From: Halorubrum vacuolatum
GTDB lineage: Archaea; Halobacteriota; Halobacteria; Halobacteriales; Haloferacaceae
NCBI RefSeq assembly: GCF_900188065.1
Contig: NZ_FZNQ01000007.1
Coordinates: 1 to 64,000, forward strand
Direction of reading: 5' to 3'
Length of the DNA: 64,000 bases
In this document: positions 62,630 to 64,000 of the stretch, in pieces
Layout: each line of letters opens with the position of its first letter
Numbering within the stretch: the first letter of the stretch is position 1
Program-made: the position numbers and the translations under genes
The notes under the pieces: model-generated
Told to the model about the DNA's origin: nothing
The model's input: only the letters and a program-made list of their open reading frames with translations
The model's database searches: none

Positions 62630-63131
62630 CGTCTCGGCATCCACCGCGATCATCGTCGCGGGGTTGTTCTTCGCGTTCACCGCGTTCTACCCCGTCGCAG
62701 CCAACGGCTTCGATCGCGTCACCGACGCCACCCACGAGGTCAACGAGCGCGCGCTGGAACAGCAGAACACGGACGTCTCGCTCGTCTCGGCCATCCTCTT
62801 CGAGGGCGAGGAGGACGCTGCCGACGAGCTCGTCATCGAGGCGGACAACGACGGGTCGGCCGGTCAGGTCGTGAGCGACACGACGCTGCTCGTCGACAAC
62901 GAGTACGTCGCGCTCGATGCGGTCGACACGTCGGTTTCGGACGGCGAGGATGAAAGCGCCACGACCGACCTCTGGCTTTCGGGGGAGACGCTGACGATCA
63001 CGCTGACCGACGACGCGCTTGATGGGGACGTGTCCGATGTCGCCCGCGTCGTCCTTGTGACCGAATCGGGCGTCCAGGCCGCCGCCGAGGTCGAACCGGA
63101 AGACGACGAGGAGAACGGAGGCGAGGAGTAA
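62619..63131 (+). CDS. arlF: Archaellum stator protein ArlF (FlaF)
   Basis: 170 residues. One N-terminal membrane helix (SASTAIIVAGLFFAFTAFYPV) and a beta-sandwich domain outside, as in ArlF, which anchors the motor to the S-layer. Overlaps arlD/E. One base separates it from arlG. Confidence 0.87.
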   Translation: MGISVSASTAIIVAGLFFAFTAFYPVAANGFDRVTDATHEVNERALEQQNTDVSLVSAILFEGEEDAADELVIEADNDGSAGQVVSDTTLLVDNEYVALDAVDTSVSDGEDESATTDLWLSGETLTITLTDDALDGDVSDVARVVLVTESGVQAAAEVEPEDDEENGGEE

Positions 63132-63132
63132 C

Positions 63133-63627
63133 ATGGCAAGCGTCCCAGTCTCCCATCTCATCCTCTTCGTGGCGAGCCTCGTCATCGCCGCCGGCGTCGT
63201 CGGCACGGTGACGACGGGTGTCGACCGGGTGAGTTCGGCGGTCGACGACGGGAGCCTTGATGCGACCGAGGAGCTTCGGACCGACGTGACGATCATCTCC
63301 GATGCGAACGCGGGGGTGTACGATGCAGATGAAGACGAGGTGACGCTGTTAATAAAGAACACCGGCACCCAACGGCTCGCGCCGGACGGCTCCGATATCG
63401 ATCTCGTCCTCGACGGGACGTTCGTCCGTCCCGACGCCATGGAAGGGGAGGTCGTCTCCACGGAGGGCTCGACCGCTTGGGGGCGCGGCGACGTCCTGGA
63501 GTTAACGATCGACCTTGATGACGCCGATATCGATCCGCTTGAGCAGGACGGGGAAAGCGACCACCGGATCCACCTCACCGTCAATGGCGACGAGGAGCTG
63601 TTCCAGTTCCGCGTTGGAGGGGACTGA
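63133..63627 (+). CDS. arlG: Archaellum stator protein ArlG (FlaG)
   Basis: 164 residues with an N-terminal membrane helix (VSHLILFVASLVIAAGVVGTV) and a beta domain containing LLIKNTGTQRLAPDGSDIDL and FQFRVGGD. Partner of ArlF in the archaellum stator. Confidence 0.87.
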   Translation: MASVPVSHLILFVASLVIAAGVVGTVTTGVDRVSSAVDDGSLDATEELRTDVTIISDANAGVYDADEDEVTLLIKNTGTQRLAPDGSDIDLVLDGTFVRPDAMEGEVVSTEGSTAWGRGDVLELTIDLDDADIDPLEQDGESDHRIHLTVNGDEELFQFRVGGD

Positions 63628-63629
63628 TC

Positions 63630-64000
63630 ATGGCGCGTGACACGAACCTGCTCTCGCTCGGCTTGGAGGACCGCGACCGGCTGAACAAGGAGCTCGGCGG
63701 CGGCATCCCGCGCGGCAGCATCGTGCTCATCGAGGGCGATTACGGCGCGGGCAAAAGCGCCATCTCCCAGCGGTTCTCCTACGGACTCGTCCAGGAGGGT
63801 GCCTCGGTCACATTGCTGTCGACGGAGCTGACCGTCCGCGGCTTCATCGACCAGATGCACTCACTGGAGTACGACATGGTGAAGCCGCTGTTAAAAGAGG
63901 AGCTCCTCTTTTTACACGCGGATTTCGACTCCGGTGGAGCCTTCTCGGACGACGACGGTGAACGCAAGGAGCTGCTCAAGCGGCTGATGAACGCCGAGGC
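63630..64000 (+). CDS. arlH: Archaellum motor ATPase-like protein ArlH (FlaH), N-terminal part
   Basis: Starts MARDTNLLSLGLEDRDRLNKELGGGIPRGS; Walker A is EGDYGAGKSAISQRF and the next KaiC/RecA-fold pieces follow (TLLSTELTVRGFIDQM). ArlH binds ATP and regulates the ArlI motor. The gene runs past the window end after 123 codons. Confidence 0.93.
   Translation, partial: MARDTNLLSLGLEDRDRLNKELGGGIPRGSIVLIEGDYGAGKSAISQRFSYGLVQEGASVTLLSTELTVRGFIDQMHSLEYDMVKPLLKEELLFLHADFDSGGAFSDDDGERKELLKRLMNAE

Overview
The window is a stretch of haloarchaeal (class Halobacteria) chromosome. The evidence is a TATA-binding protein gene, an Orc1/Cdc6 gene, part of an archaellum (arl) operon, a PGF-CTERM surface protein, very acidic proteins, TATA boxes about 26 bases before leaderless start codons, and many small protein families known only from haloarchaea. 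GC content is high except in a lower-GC block (about 2.2-16 kb, and inside the large surface protein at 17.9-20.8 kb).

Layout. 0-2.2 kb: the end of a CBS-domain protein, a PhoU-like protein and an MgtE magnesium transporter. 2.2-15.1 kb: an accessory island with transposon relics, five CPBP (CAAX-protease/bacteriocin-processing) membrane metalloproteases, two DUF2892 proteins, a DUF5518 protein, a SpoIIM-like membrane protein, a broken Tat lipoprotein, a ketopantoate-reductase/alpha-beta-hydrolase fusion and an ABC-2 exporter with a small membrane partner. Most transcription units in this island share one 19-bp palindrome, ATTCTC-N7-GAGAAT, that ends 40-42 bases before the first start codon, just upstream of the expected BRE/TATA. 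I count six good copies, one variant and one half-site; one copy serves two divergent genes. The constant spacing fixes several start codons and exposes short coupled ORFs. This looks like a locally dedicated regulon and is the main discovery of the window.

15.2-23.3 kb: an AbrB-type antitoxin-like gene, an HxlR-receiver regulator and a 1980-residue beta-helix surface protein. 23.3-35.3 kb: housekeeping genes (class II aldolase, ferredoxin-like protein, HemB, PHP hydrolase, COG0523 GTPase) and a thiamine-type ABC importer. 35.4-42.5 kb: small haloarchaeal proteins, a soluble MCP with PAS domain, uracil phosphoribosyltransferase and a second ABC-2 exporter pair. 42.6-58.6 kb: information processing and metabolism (LigA, XPD/DinG helicase, TBP, tRNA G10 methyltransferase, Orc1/Cdc6, RpiA, DUF1931, HisG, PheT, PheS). 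58.8-64 kb: a surface-glycoprotein gene that runs out of frame into arlD/E, then arlF, arlG and the start of arlH.

I found no tRNA, rRNA or CRISPR array. Several short tandem repeats lie between genes (periods 20, 23, 28, 28 and 30 bp). Product names rest on motif recognition by eye; no database search was possible.
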